A DNA stretch of 21,106 nucleotides from a virus. How positions within the stretch are numbered: the first letter of the stretch is position 1; every line of letters begins with the position of its first letter. This document shows positions 6,619 through 15,144 of this stretch, piece by piece. Where the stretch lies: IMG/VR virus record IMGVR_UViG_3300003823_000021, positions 1 through 21,106 of that record. One strand, given 5' to 3'. The notes under the pieces are model-generated. The model was given only the letters and a program-made list of their open reading frames with translations, was not told the DNA's origin and did no database searches. The position numbers and the translations under genes are program-made.

Positions 6619-9600
6619 AGCTCGACCCCAAAGCCATCTCCCGCGCGCTGAACATTGCGAAGCGGATCGGGGAGAACATCGACCCCGGCTTTGGGGGCGT
6701 CAATTTTCCCAAGGTGGGAACTGGCGTGCCTCTGGTGCGCAAGTCCGGTGGGCGCACGGGGTACTCCGACGGCGGCTCACAGGGCGACCCGCGGCTGGGC
6801 CAGCAGCATGCCGAACCTGAGCCGGATTACTCCGCTCCCGACAGCTACATGAACATGTACAGCAAGGCGGCCGACGTTGCCTCCAAGCTGCCGATGAAGC
6901 AGGCCTCGCCCGAGCAGTGGAAGGCCACGCTCCTGAACAAGGGCGTGAAGCCGGCTGAGCTCAAATGGTCCGAGTTCGACAGGCGGCTCGGAGACAAGCC
7001 GACGGTGAGCCGCGAAGAAGTCGCGCGCCACTTCGACATCTATCAGCCCGACATCCACAAGACCGAACTGCGCGGGCCTGACACGAAATACAGTGCACAC
7101 ACCTTGCCGGGGGGTAAGGAATACCGAGAGGTTTTGCTCCACGAAGCCAATCCGGACGAAACGCGCCATCTGTCTTCGCATTGGACGCAGGTCGGCGGAA
7201 ATTATAATCCTTGGGATGACACGGATGAACCCGAAGATATTCCCGACGTCTACGTTCACGCCCGCCTGAAGGATCGCGAAACACCCGACCGAAAGAAGGT
7301 TCTGCATGCCGAGGAGCTGCAGAGCGACTGGGGGCAGGAGGGGCGCAAGAAAAGCGACGGGACCGGCGGCTTCCGCGACCCGGATTGGAGAAAGGTGCGG
7401 CAGGATACCGAGGCGCAGGACCGCTTCAAGGATTACATCCGCGACCTGTCGCAGCGCACGGGCATGCACATCGAGCCCGAGCGCCCTTATCCCGATATTT
7501 ACGATGCTGCCAGAAAGACGGGGGAGCTGGAACAGGTCTTCGAGCATGGCCGTAACGTGAAGGCGGAAAGAGAAGCCAACCTCCGCCGCCTGAACGTGCC
7601 TGTTGAAGGCCCTTATGTCGGCAGCACCAACGACTGGGTCGATCTCGGCCTGAAGCACCTGCTCTCGCACGCCGCGGCGAATGGCCATGAGCATCTGGCG
7701 TGGACGCCGGGTGACATGCAGGCGACCCATTACCGTGAAGACAACGAGACCAAGCAGGCTGCCCGCGTCAAGGGCATGCAGAAGTTCTACAACGAGATCG
7801 TGCCGAACCGCTTGCTGAAGCTGGCGCGGATGCACGATCCCGAAGCGCGTCTGGGAACCGTTCAGACCAAGGAACCGGAACGCGCTTCCAGCGACCCTCG
7901 CGGCTCCTACACCCTTCCCTCGCTCGAGATCACGCCGCGGATGCGCGAGAGCATTCTCAAGCACGGCTTTTCGGCCTACGCCAGCGGTGGCTCGGTCGAG
8001 GGATATGAGGATGGCGGCACGCCTGAACCTCACCCGCTGACCAACCCGGTCTATCACGGCACCAAGGGCGAATCGGTTTCGTCCCCGATGGCCAGCGGGT
8101 TCAATATGGAGATGTTTGACGCCCAGCATCCCTCACTGGATTACAATGCCGAGAACGTGACGGCTCTCGCGCTTGGGCCGCACGTTGCGCGTGACCCCAA
8201 CATTTCCGGCGACTACCGCTTCACCACGGGGGAGGAGCACAAAGAAGGCGGGCGCAAGCCGCTGTACGCCCAAGGTAAGGTGATGATGCTCAACACCTTC
8301 CCCGATGAGAAGTTCTTCCCCGTCAAGCAGAAGCTCAATGACGACGGATCGCCTATTCGCTTCAGAGAAGACAATGACGACAATGCCGTTTACAACACCG
8401 TTTATGCGGACGTGTTCCGACACAACCCAAAACTTGCCCACGAAGTTTTGACAGGTCACGGGTACGACCCAGAGACGGCCAGCGAATATGTGAAGGGCTT
8501 CCAGTCCGGCAAACCCTTTGCCGACCCCTACATGGGTTCTTCCCGGTTTCCGTATCGGGATATTGAGCACTTCCTCTCAAGCCACAGGACGTTGAAGCCG
8601 GGTGAGCGCAATATCAAGAAGGTGGTGAAGGATTTTCGCAAGCGCATGCGGGATCGGGGATACGTTGGCCTCAGCTACATCAACACCGACGATGACGAAA
8701 CCGCGAACGCCGAAGACAGGAAGTGCTACATCGTGTTCCCTCAGCGTGACAAGCAGACCGGCTGGTACCCCCTGCGGATGAAGCACGCTGCCTATGATCC
8801 GCAGGAAAAGGCTAGTTCGGTTTTGACCCGCGCTGACGGCGGCGAGACCGACGCGCCTATGGCCATGTCTGCTGCTCGCGAAAATGTACCCGGCATCACT
8901 GTTTCTCCGCGCCCCGGCAAGATGGGTGGCTACCCCGTCCGTGAAGGCACAATGGATGAGCATGAGCCTTGGACATACGCAGCAGAGCCGGGCGAGCACA
9001 TGCCTTCGCCCCCTCCAATTCAGGAGCCGGTGTACAATTCTCCGCGCCTTGATCGCCTGCACAGGCTGACGGCGCCAATTTTCAAAAGCAAGGGCTTCAA
9101 CGACCTCGTTTATGATCTGACCGGCCTTCGCAACCTGAAGGTCAGCCCGATTCATGGGACGTGGAAGGGCGAGGCCGAGCCTTCTTTTCATATCAGTCAC
9201 CCCGACCTGACTGCCGAGCATGTCAGCAAGCTTGCGCCGTTGCTGGGGTTTGGTTTCCAGCAGGATGCGGTGGTCCACCATCACCACAACGCGGACCAGC
9301 AGGGTGACGGCATCCCGGCATATTATATCGGGAAGGGGTCAAAGCTTTCCCCTAAGGATTTGCAGAGGATCACGGAAGCCGCCCAGAAGGAGGGGCTTGA
9401 TTACTCGCAAACTTCTGATGGCAGGGGTGTAAAGTTTTTGCATTTCGGTGATGATGGCGAAGACCTTGACAGGTTCGACAGATCTGTCGATAACATCGCC
9501 AACGCATCGGGCTTGCCGCACAGGCATATCGTTAAGACTTCAGGAGACCTTCAAAATGCGCAGGACTATCTCCCCGCAATCTTTGGCTCGGTGGGAGGAG

Positions 9601-11288
9601 CGGGCGAAGGCGAGGGGATGGACTCACGCCCCGCACGATCACCCCATCTATTCGGAAGGATCGTCGATCACGTTCTTGCACCATACGCCAAAGCCGTCGC
9701 ATCGGAAGGGTACCGGATCTCACCCGAAAGGCTAGCGGAGACATACGGGCTGACTCCGGAGGAGACGGAGAAGGTCCGCACGGCCATGCTGCCGAAAGGA
9801 TCGGCTGATCGAACCACCGTTCCCCTGATGAACGGTGAGGAGCCGCTCGATGTCCGCCCGACCGGGGCGAACGGCAAAGCCAACGTCGGCGACGTTCTTT
9901 TCGCACTGCAAAATCGTGCCGCGCGTCACGGCACGATCAACCCCGGCGACCACAGCCCTCAGGCGATGGATAGAATCGCTTCGGACGTGGCCAAAGAGGT
10001 GAAGTATCATACCGATACGGCCGGAAAGTCGGCCATCGGTTGGTACGACAGCGCCCTCAAAAAAGCGATGTCGCAGTACGAGGATCATTTTCCAGAGCTG
10101 AAGAACAACAAGGACGCGCAAGCTGCCTTCAAGGCGATCCTTGGGATCACCTCGCAGGGGCAGGATGTCTTCCAGAACTCGGGCCATACCATTCGCGCAT
10201 ATGACTTGCTGCGCAAGGGGGTCCCAATCCCTGATGTCGTCAAAAAGCTTCGCGGCACCTTTGGAGACAAGACCCGAGCGATTGAGACCAACCTCATGAA
10301 GCTGCACGACCTGTCCCAGAAGGCGGGCGGCTACGACGCGTTGAGCAATGTCCTCAACAAAAAGATGAGCGTCTCAGACTGGAACAAGTACCTGAAAAAC
10401 AACCCAAGCCTCCATTTCGATGGAGAGCCGTTGGGGATGAAGGGGGGTAGCAATCAGAAAGTCACCGGCTGGACGGTTTTTGGCCCGAAGATCGGTTCGT
10501 TCATCAACAACCTGAATGGCGACTATTCCACCCTGACGGCCGACCTTTGGTTCAGCCGCACTTGGAACCGCCTGCTGGGCCACAACTTTATTCACACCCC
10601 AGAAGTCGAGGCCAAGCAGTATCGCGACTTCCGCGATGCCCTCGTCGCCGAGCATGCCCATCACAATCCAGACGAGGCATTGCCTGAGGCATCGCCATAC
10701 AAGACCTCTGCGGGCAAGGTGAAGATGGACACCAGCGGCCGCCCGCAACCTTGGCTGCACGGCAATGACGTGGGGTCTTTGGGCCGTGACGAGATGGACA
10801 GCCTTGTCAATGATCCGGAGAAGATGCTGAGCTTGGCGCAGCAGGCCAACGACCTGTACCGGAAGGGCGGGTACAAGGGCAAAAGCGACCTTCGGCGTCG
10901 AGCCAAGAACTGGATCGAGAATCGCGAAAACCCCGTTGCTGCGCCGCGCGGCGACCTTGAGCGAGATTTTCAGCAGAACACCATCGAAAAGGCCCAGAAA
11001 AAGCTCAAGAAGCAAGGCCTAGACATCAGTGTCGCGGACATTCAGGCCGCGCTGTGGTTTCATGAAAAAGACCTCTTCAACAAGCTCGGGGTTGCATCCG
11101 AGAAGGCGAAGCCTGCGGATTACTCTGACGCCGCCGCCAAGATGCTCGCGCAGTACGCCGCCAATAGACCGGCTCCTCGCCCCAAGAAGTACATCGGGGG
11201 AGGATTGACAAGCCGAGCGCCGCTTCATGTGCCAAAGGATGCCGTCGAAAGAGCACTTCTTATTGCGCGAAAGATGAGGTATAGCTGA
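6615..11288 (+). CDS. Giant polyvalent protein with ADP-ribosyltransferase-like domain
   Basis: A 1557-residue multidomain protein joined to portal by ATGA. The first domain (about 150-380) has [25 protein letters not shown] (near 231-243) and a helical [17 protein letters not shown] block. This matches a domain common in phage and conjugative-element polyvalent proteins. Residues about 477-715 look like an ART fold: NPVYHGTKG (His481, Gly482, Thr483), a [11 protein letters not shown] segment and a C-terminal GYVGLSYIN...CYIVFPQRD block. A third region (about 805-985) is of unknown type. The C-terminal part (about 1139-1500) contains [24 protein letters not shown] and [10 protein letters not shown], a pattern I associate with DUF7178-like domains. 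Gly-Gly motifs sit between the domains. Related proteins are proposed to be injected with phage DNA to act on the host; that is inference here. Codon use is patchy, with AT-richer tracts near 7080-7300 and 9050-9640. Confidence 0.85.
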   Translation: MKLDPKAISRALNIAKRIGENIDPGFGGVNFPKVGTGVPLVRKSGGRTGYSDGGSQGDPRLGQQHAEPEPDYSAPDSYMNMYSKAADVASKLPMKQASPEQWKATLLNKGVKPAELKWSEFDRRLGDKPTVSREEVARHFDIYQPDIHKTELRGPDTKYSAHTLPGGKEYREVLLHEANPDETRHLSSHWTQVGGNYNPWDDTDEPEDIPDVYVHARLKDRETPDRKKVLHAEELQSDWGQEGRKKSDGTGGFRDPDWRKVRQDTEAQDRFKDYIRDLSQRTGMHIEPERPYPDIYDAARKTGELEQVFEHGRNVKAEREANLRRLNVPVEGPYVGSTNDWVDLGLKHLLSHAAANGHEHLAWTPGDMQATHYREDNETKQAARVKGMQKFYNEIVPNRLLKLARMHDPEARLGTVQTKEPERASSDPRGSYTLPSLEITPRMRESILKHGFSAYASGGSVEGYEDGGTPEPHPLTNPVYHGTKGESVSSPMASGFNMEMFDAQHPSLDYNAENVTALALGPHVARDPNISGDYRFTTGEEHKEGGRKPLYAQGKVMMLNTFPDEKFFPVKQKLNDDGSPIRFREDNDDNAVYNTVYADVFRHNPKLAHEVLTGHGYDPETASEYVKGFQSGKPFADPYMGSSRFPYRDIEHFLSSHRTLKPGERNIKKVVKDFRKRMRDRGYVGLSYINTDDDETANAEDRKCYIVFPQRDKQTGWYPLRMKHAAYDPQEKASSVLTRADGGETDAPMAMSAARENVPGITVSPRPGKMGGYPVREGTMDEHEPWTYAAEPGEHMPSPPPIQEPVYNSPRLDRLHRLTAPIFKSKGFNDLVYDLTGLRNLKVSPIHGTWKGEAEPSFHISHPDLTAEHVSKLAPLLGFGFQQDAVVHHHHNADQQGDGIPAYYIGKGSKLSPKDLQRITEAAQKEGLDYSQTSDGRGVKFLHFGDDGEDLDRFDRSVDNIANASGLPHRHIVKTSGDLQNAQDYLPAIFGSVGGAGEGEGMDSRPARSPHLFGRIVDHVLAPYAKAVASEGYRISPERLAETYGLTPEETEKVRTAMLPKGSADRTTVPLMNGEEPLDVRPTGANGKANVGDVLFALQNRAARHGTINPGDHSPQAMDRIASDVAKEVKYHTDTAGKSAIGWYDSALKKAMSQYEDHFPELKNNKDAQAAFKAILGITSQGQDVFQNSGHTIRAYDLLRKGVPIPDVVKKLRGTFGDKTRAIETNLMKLHDLSQKAGGYDALSNVLNKKMSVSDWNKYLKNNPSLHFDGEPLGMKGGSNQKVTGWTVFGPKIGSFINNLNGDYSTLTADLWFSRTWNRLLGHNFIHTPEVEAKQYRDFRDALVAEHAHHNPDEALPEASPYKTSAGKVKMDTSGRPQPWLHGNDVGSLGRDEMDSLVNDPEKMLSLAQQANDLYRKGGYKGKSDLRRRAKNWIENRENPVAAPRGDLERDFQQNTIEKAQKKLKKQGLDISVADIQAALWFHEKDLFNKLGVASEKAKPADYSDAAAKMLAQYAANRPAPRPKKYIGGGLTSRAPLHVPKDAVERALLIARKMRYS

Positions 11289-11362
11289 CGCGTTGTGCCT
11301 CTTCTTCCAGTTTTCAACTATACCGCACTTGCCCACTACGCGGTGACTACACGGAGACAGTA

Positions 11363-12823
11363 ATGTCCGAACACCTGAAGCAAGCCCGCAAGTCCATGAA
11401 GGACAAGATCTCGCGCTACATGGAAAAGGGCGAGGGCGCGGTTGACGCTTCGGGGTACGTCGTCCCCGACTTCCTGAACGTGGGCGTGAAGACCGGCGCT
11501 CGGCCGCTGACCCGCAAGCTGTACAAGCGCGGAGGCTCGGTCAAGGCTACGGGCACCGAAGCCGAAGGCAAGAAGGCCAAGCACCACGCTGGCCGCAAGG
11601 CGCGCAAGAGCGGTGGCGCCAGTGTAGTCAAGGACTACATCAACCGCGACCAGCGCGAAGCCAACGAAGATCGCGAGGGCGTCAAGCACCTCGGCGCCTA
11701 CAAGCGCGGCGGGCGTACCAAGAAGGCTGACGGCGGCCTGATGGGGCCGGGCCTGTATGGCATGCAAAGCCAGCCCACTTCGAGCCGCATGAGCAAGGCC
11801 GCCGGCCTGAAGCGCGGCGGCCGCGCTGCCGGCGGCGAAGCTTACGACGATTCTGACATGGATGACGGCATGGATTTCGGCGCCGCCAAGCGCGGTGACG
11901 TCAAGACCATCTACCCGCCGAAGACCCCGATCAAGACCCGGCCGCTGCCCAGCCAGCAGCCGAAGCCGCGCCCGTTCAACGATCCCGATGGCGAGCGCAT
12001 CCCCACCGACGCCGACGTCAAGCGCATGATGGGCTATAAGCGCGGCGGCAAGATGCCCATGAAGGAGTGGGAGGGCTCGCGCAAGGATCTGGTCGAGGAT
12101 AAGAAGCTGGCCAAGAAGCACCACATGACCTTCAAGGAGTGGGAAGCTTCGGATCTCGACAAGAAGCACGACAAGCAGCAGAACATGAAGGGCCTGAAGC
12201 GCGGCGGCTCGGCTGACCATCCCCACGGCTGCCGCTGCGAGCGGTGCTGGGGCGGTCGCGCCAAGCGCGCCTCGGGCGGCGGCAACTGGATCAAGGAAGC
12301 CGTCAAGCATCCCGGAGCCCTTCACAAGTCGCTGGGCGTCTCTGCGGGCGAAAAGATCCCGGAGAAGAAGCTCCTTCGCGCCGAACACAGCAGCAACCCT
12401 GTGACGGCCAAGCGCGCTCGCCTCGCCGAGACGCTGAAGAAGCTCCCGCACAAGAAGGGTGGAGGCTCTCTCTCGGTCAGTGACGGTGAATTGGAAGGCA
12501 CTCGTCCGACCGGTGACCGCCTCGCCCGCAAGGCTGGTGGCCGCGCCAAGGGCAAGACCAACATCAACATCGTGATCGCGACTGGCAAGGGCCAGCAGCC
12601 GATGGGCGGCCTTGGCCCCCAGCCCGGCATGCCGCCTCAGCAGCCGATGGGCCGCCCTGTGCCTGTCGCGCCTCCGGCTGGTGCTCCGGCCGCCGGCGCT
12701 CCGATGCCGATGCCCATCCCGATGCCGATGCCTTCGGGCGCCCCTGCCGGGGCACCTCCGATGGGTCGCAAGTTCGGTGGCCGCAGCACTCACAAGGAGC
12801 ATCGCCTGCTCCACAAGAAGTAA
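11363..12823 (+). CDS. Basic disordered protein with K-R-G-G repeats
   Basis: A 486-residue Lys/Arg/Gly-rich protein starting at ATG 11363 after GGAGACA. KRGG occurs at residues 55-58, 114-117, 150-153, 226-229 and 279-282. Variants KSGG, KKGG, KAGG and KFGG occur at 82, 364, 390 and 470. Two similar units of about 24 residues lie at 234-281, each beginning KEWE followed by a charged KK-rich helix. A CRCERC cluster (290-295) could bind metal. The last 90 residues are a Pro/Met/Ala-rich tract ending with a basic tail. Little regular fold is expected. Residues 66-85 match a block in the 127-residue protein at 18271 (17 of 20 identical). The location before the scaffold and capsid genes suggests a head-associated or DNA-binding role. 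I do not recognise a characterised family. Confidence 0.85.
   Translation: MSEHLKQARKSMKDKISRYMEKGEGAVDASGYVVPDFLNVGVKTGARPLTRKLYKRGGSVKATGTEAEGKKAKHHAGRKARKSGGASVVKDYINRDQREANEDREGVKHLGAYKRGGRTKKADGGLMGPGLYGMQSQPTSSRMSKAAGLKRGGRAAGGEAYDDSDMDDGMDFGAAKRGDVKTIYPPKTPIKTRPLPSQQPKPRPFNDPDGERIPTDADVKRMMGYKRGGKMPMKEWEGSRKDLVEDKKLAKKHHMTFKEWEASDLDKKHDKQQNMKGLKRGGSADHPHGCRCERCWGGRAKRASGGGNWIKEAVKHPGALHKSLGVSAGEKIPEKKLLRAEHSSNPVTAKRARLAETLKKLPHKKGGGSLSVSDGELEGTRPTGDRLARKAGGRAKGKTNINIVIATGKGQQPMGGLGPQPGMPPQQPMGRPVPVAPPAGAPAAGAPMPMPIPMPMPSGAPAGAPPMGRKFGGRSTHKEHRLLHKK
12701..12732 (+). repeat. CCGATG hexamer repeat within the basic protein gene
   Basis: Five consecutive hexamers follow the pattern CCGATG (third unit CCCATC), encoding the alternating Pro-Met run in the C-terminal tail of the 486-residue protein. 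Such a repeat may change in copy number by slippage. It preserves frame at any whole number of units. Confidence 0.8.
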
Positions 12824-12830
12824 GGAGAAA

Positions 12831-12852
12831 GGGCGTCCCCGAGGGGGCGCCC
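12831..12852 (+). terminator. Strong GC hairpin after the basic protein gene; weak terminator
   Basis: GGGCGTCCCC (12831-12840) and GGGGGCGCCC (12843-12852) form ten pairs, one of them G-T, with a minimal GA-centred loop. It starts seven bases after the TAA stop. The following bases (ATTCATTATG) lack a real T-tract, so strong intrinsic termination is doubtful. An mRNA-stabilising or processing hairpin is equally possible. Its right arm holds the only nearby G-rich SD-like sequence for the next gene, so folding would also mask that SD. Confidence 0.5.
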
Positions 12853-12859
12853 ATTCATT

Positions 12860-13060
12860 ATGATGAATATCAGCACACTATTCGAAGCCGAACTGAAGAA
12901 GATGATCGACGAGGAGCTGCAGCGAATTGCAGAAAAACTCCTCGTGGGCTTTTCAATTGACGACATGGGCCAATATAAGCACGAGACGGGGCGAGTCGCC
13001 GCCCTGCGATGGATCTTGGACGCCTGCGACGAAGTGAATGAAATTATTGCCAAGAAGTAG
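12860..13060 (+). CDS. Small acidic helical protein, unknown
   Basis: A 66-residue protein; ATG 12860 and ATG 12863 are adjacent candidates. The only SD-like sequence is the G-run in the preceding hairpin, about ten bases upstream, so translation may depend on upstream ribosomes opening it. The chain reads as two amphipathic helices (about 5-30 and 41-64) with a short IDDMGQYKHETG link. The second helix includes GRVAALRWILDACDEV, a pattern seen in many small phage proteins of unknown function. Eight bases of spacing precede the GroES-like gene SD-start region, so the two are probably co-translated. Confidence 0.68.
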   Translation: MMNISTLFEAELKKMIDEELQRIAEKLLVGFSIDDMGQYKHETGRVAALRWILDACDEVNEIIAKK

Positions 13061-13069
13061 GAGAATACA

Positions 13070-13462
13070 GTGCCTCATATGATTATGGATCATGAAACGG
13101 ATCCGAAGAAGCAAATCTGGGACAAGGTCGGGAGCCTCGAGGATTTTGCGATTGCGAACAATCAGGTTCTCGTCGCCATCTACATCCGCCCCGAAAAGAC
13201 CAAGTCGGGCATCGTCCTCCCCGACAACTACCGCGACGAAGACCGGTATCAGTCGAAGGCCGCCCTCGTCCTCAAGAAGGGGCCTGTCGCCTTCAAGGAA
13301 GAGAACCCCGAGTGGTTCGCCGACTTCGACATCAACGTGAACGATTGGGTGGTCTACCGGCCGTCTGATGGCTGGGCCATTACCATCAATGGCGTGCCCT
13401 GCCGGATGGTCAAGGACACCTCGATCAACATGCGAGTCCCCGCCCCTGACGCCGTTTGGTAA
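13070..13462 (+). CDS. GroES-like co-chaperonin (Cpn10 family)
   Basis: A 130-residue protein starting with GTG 13070, supported by AGGAG six bases upstream; in-frame ATGs at 13079 and 13085 are poorer. Residues 31-70 follow the co-chaperonin pattern: NQVLVAIYIRPEKTKSGIVL, then PDNYRDEDRYQSKAALVLKK. This corresponds to the core strand, the mobile-loop region with the SGIVLP motif that docks on GroEL, and the strand leading to the GP turn (KKGPVAF). A second part, NDWVVYRPSDGWAITINGV, matches the later barrel strands, and MVKDTSINMRV the last strand. It is longer than bacterial GroES (about 97 residues), as phage versions often are. The likely role is to work with host GroEL in folding the capsid protein encoded 2.6 kb downstream, as T4 gp31 does. 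Confidence 0.86.
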   Translation: MPHMIMDHETDPKKQIWDKVGSLEDFAIANNQVLVAIYIRPEKTKSGIVLPDNYRDEDRYQSKAALVLKKGPVAFKEENPEWFADFDINVNDWVVYRPSDGWAITINGVPCRMVKDTSINMRVPAPDAVW

Positions 13463-13473
13463 GGAATACGATT

Positions 13474-14343
13474 ATGGAAGAAGAAGTGATGGAGCCGCTC
13501 GAGGTCATCCTCGACGACGAAGCCCCCGAGGCCGACAAGGTTGAGGTTCAGGTCGAACAGGATCCGCCGAAGCCGGATATGATCGAGCCGGAAAAGGGCA
13601 TCGAAGCCCTGCGCCAGCGCCTTGAGGCCGAGCAGAACGCCCGCATCGAGGCTGAGCGCCGCGCTCAGGCTGAATCGGAGCGCGCCTTCCGCGCGCAGAA
13701 CGAAGCCCAGACCACGCAGTTGCACCTGATCAGCAACAGCATCGACAGCTACCGCCAGAACTCCGAAGTGCTCAAGGCGAACTACGCCTCGGCGATGGAG
13801 AACGGCGACTACAGCCAAGCCGCTGCGATTCAGGAAGCGATGGCGCGCAACTCGGCCGAGCTTCTCATGCTCGAGCAGGGCCGTGACACGATGCAGGCGG
13901 CGCCCAAGCCGCAGGCGCCGACTTATCAGCCCCCGCAGCCCTCGGATCCCGTCGAGGCCTTCGCTGCTCAGTGCACGCCGCGCTCGGCCGACTGGGTTCG
14001 CGCGCACCCCGATTACGTGACCAACCCGGCCCTGCAGCAGCAGATGTTCGCGGCCCACCAGTTCGCTGTGGCCTCGGGCAATCCGGTCGATAGCCCGGCC
14101 TATTTCTCGGCCGTTGAGCGCGTGCTCGGCATCGACGACAGCGGCCACGAGACCCCGCGGCAGCGGGCCAGCGCACCGCCGGCCGCTCCGGTCAGCCGGG
14201 GCGCTTCGGGCACGGGCGGCTCCCGCCCGACCCACGTCACATTGACACCGGCGCAGCGCGAGGCTGCGAGGATGTCGGGGATGACCGACAAGGAATACGC
14301 CCAGAGCCTCATCAAAATGCGCCGTGAAGGGCGCATCATTTAA
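13474..14343 (+). CDS. Scaffold-like coiled-coil head assembly protein
   Basis: A 289-residue acidic protein. ATG 13474 is preferred, with AAGGA eight bases upstream; the longer TTG start at 13456 overlaps the GroES-like gene. After a very acidic head (EEEVMEPLEVILDDEAPEAD) a long helical segment runs from about residue 38 to 140, rich in Glu/Gln/Arg/Ala with heptads. A Pro-rich hinge follows, then a compact segment with VEAFAAQCTPRSADWVRAHP and a basic C-terminus (QSLIKMRREGRII). A coiled coil with a small basic helical tail that can bind coat protein is the usual layout of phage scaffolding proteins, and the position just before the capsid genes agrees. No protease motif is seen. The name is inferred from architecture. 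Confidence 0.75.
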   Translation: MEEEVMEPLEVILDDEAPEADKVEVQVEQDPPKPDMIEPEKGIEALRQRLEAEQNARIEAERRAQAESERAFRAQNEAQTTQLHLISNSIDSYRQNSEVLKANYASAMENGDYSQAAAIQEAMARNSAELLMLEQGRDTMQAAPKPQAPTYQPPQPSDPVEAFAAQCTPRSADWVRAHPDYVTNPALQQQMFAAHQFAVASGNPVDSPAYFSAVERVLGIDDSGHETPRQRASAPPAAPVSRGASGTGGSRPTHVTLTPAQREAARMSGMTDKEYAQSLIKMRREGRII

Positions 14344-14355
14344 CAGGAGTTACAG

Positions 14356-14967
14356 ATGGCACGCGTCCCCCGTAAATCGCCCGTGAAGCGCCTCTCCGCC
14401 CAGCGGGCGGCGGCCAATCGGGCTGCAGAAGAAGTCATTGTCGAGGCTGAACCCGAGATTGTGATCGTTCGCGAAGACCTTCGCGCCCCAATCCGCGAGG
14501 AAGACCCGCGCGCTCGCGCTGATCGCCGCGCGCAGGAGATCTTGGGCCACGGCTCGTTCTCGGCCGGCACGTCCGACCAGTTCTACATCGATCCGGACTC
14601 GATCCCCGACGGCTGGACCTACGAGTGGAAGCGCGCTCAGACGGTCAACAAGAACGAAGACGCCTATGGGATCGAACTGCGCCGCAACGGCTGGGAGCCG
14701 GTCCCTTCGGGCCGTCACCCCGAGCTGATGCCTCCGGGCGTCCGCGACGAAACGATCACCCGCAACGGCATGATCCTGATGGAGCGGCCGGCCGAAGTGA
14801 CCGAGACCGTTCGCCGGATGGAATTGAACGAAGCGCGCGAACTGCAGCGCCTTCCTCACCAACTGGCCGGAGAAAGCCCGCGCGGGACTTTCGAGCGCAG
14901 GAACAAGGACTCTTCGCTACACAAAATCAAGAGCTCCTTCGAACCGATCATGGTCCCAGAGAACTGA
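14356..14967 (+). CDS. Conserved phage head-region protein, unknown function
   Basis: A 203-residue protein with ATG 14356 and GGAG seven bases before it. The N-terminal 60 residues are basic then mixed charge (PRKSPVKRLSAQ, REEDPRARADRR), probably disordered. The core (about 75-150) holds DGWTYEWKRAQTVNK, LRRNGWEPVPSGRHPELMPP and RNGMILMERPAEVTE. I recognise these aromatic blocks from uncharacterised proteins near phage capsid genes, but no function is established. The C-terminus is charged. It closes the region 3 operon and is followed 24 bases later by a strong terminator. Confidence 0.8.
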   Translation: MARVPRKSPVKRLSAQRAAANRAAEEVIVEAEPEIVIVREDLRAPIREEDPRARADRRAQEILGHGSFSAGTSDQFYIDPDSIPDGWTYEWKRAQTVNKNEDAYGIELRRNGWEPVPSGRHPELMPPGVRDETITRNGMILMERPAEVTETVRRMELNEARELQRLPHQLAGESPRGTFERRNKDSSLHKIKSSFEPIMVPEN

Positions 14968-14991
14968 GTCGTTTCGAAATGAATACTACAG

Positions 14992-15021
14992 AGGCCCGGT
15001 CAAAAGCCGGGCCTTTGTTTA
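14992..15021 (+). terminator. Intrinsic terminator
   Basis: AGGCCCGG (14992-14999) pairs perfectly with CCGGGCCT (15007-15014) around loop TCAAAAG, followed by TTTGTTTA. This is a textbook Rho-independent terminator. It separates the scaffold group from the capsid group. Confidence 0.9.
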
Positions 15022-15061
15022 TTGACAGAGTATCTTCTGTAGATGTATGAGTCGTGATCAC
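15022..15061 (+). promoter_or_regulatory. Sigma70-like promoter with overlapping palindromes
   Basis: A perfect -35 box TTGACA (15022-15027) is followed after 18 bases by TATGAG (15046-15051), a four-of-six match to TATAAT. It sits directly after the terminator and about 85 bases before the first capsid-group gene. Two palindromes overlie it. ACAGA/TCTGT (15025-15029 and 15036-15040) spans the end of the -35 box and the spacer, and the perfect 8-base GTGATCAC (15054-15061) lies near the expected transcription start. Either could be an operator. The long leader to ATG 15145 is otherwise featureless. Confidence 0.65.
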
Positions 15062-15144
15062 TCCCCCCGGCGTGGGAGACTCGTATTTATTTGGCCTCAG
15101 TTGCCCCGGAGCGCGACAACGGTCATCCCACAGGAGTCACCAAA

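Noticed and set aside
6777-8129. 450-residue minus-strand frame opposite the giant protein
   Set aside because: The plus strand encodes recognisable domains here; the reverse frame does not.
11293-11322. Possible promoter TTGTGC ... ACTATA before the basic protein gene
   Set aside because: Both boxes are weak and spacing is adjustable; not enough to call.
11336-12814. 492-residue minus-strand frame opposite the basic protein
   Set aside because: Mirror of G/C-ending codons; no SD or recognisable motif, while the plus strand has an SD and conserved motifs.
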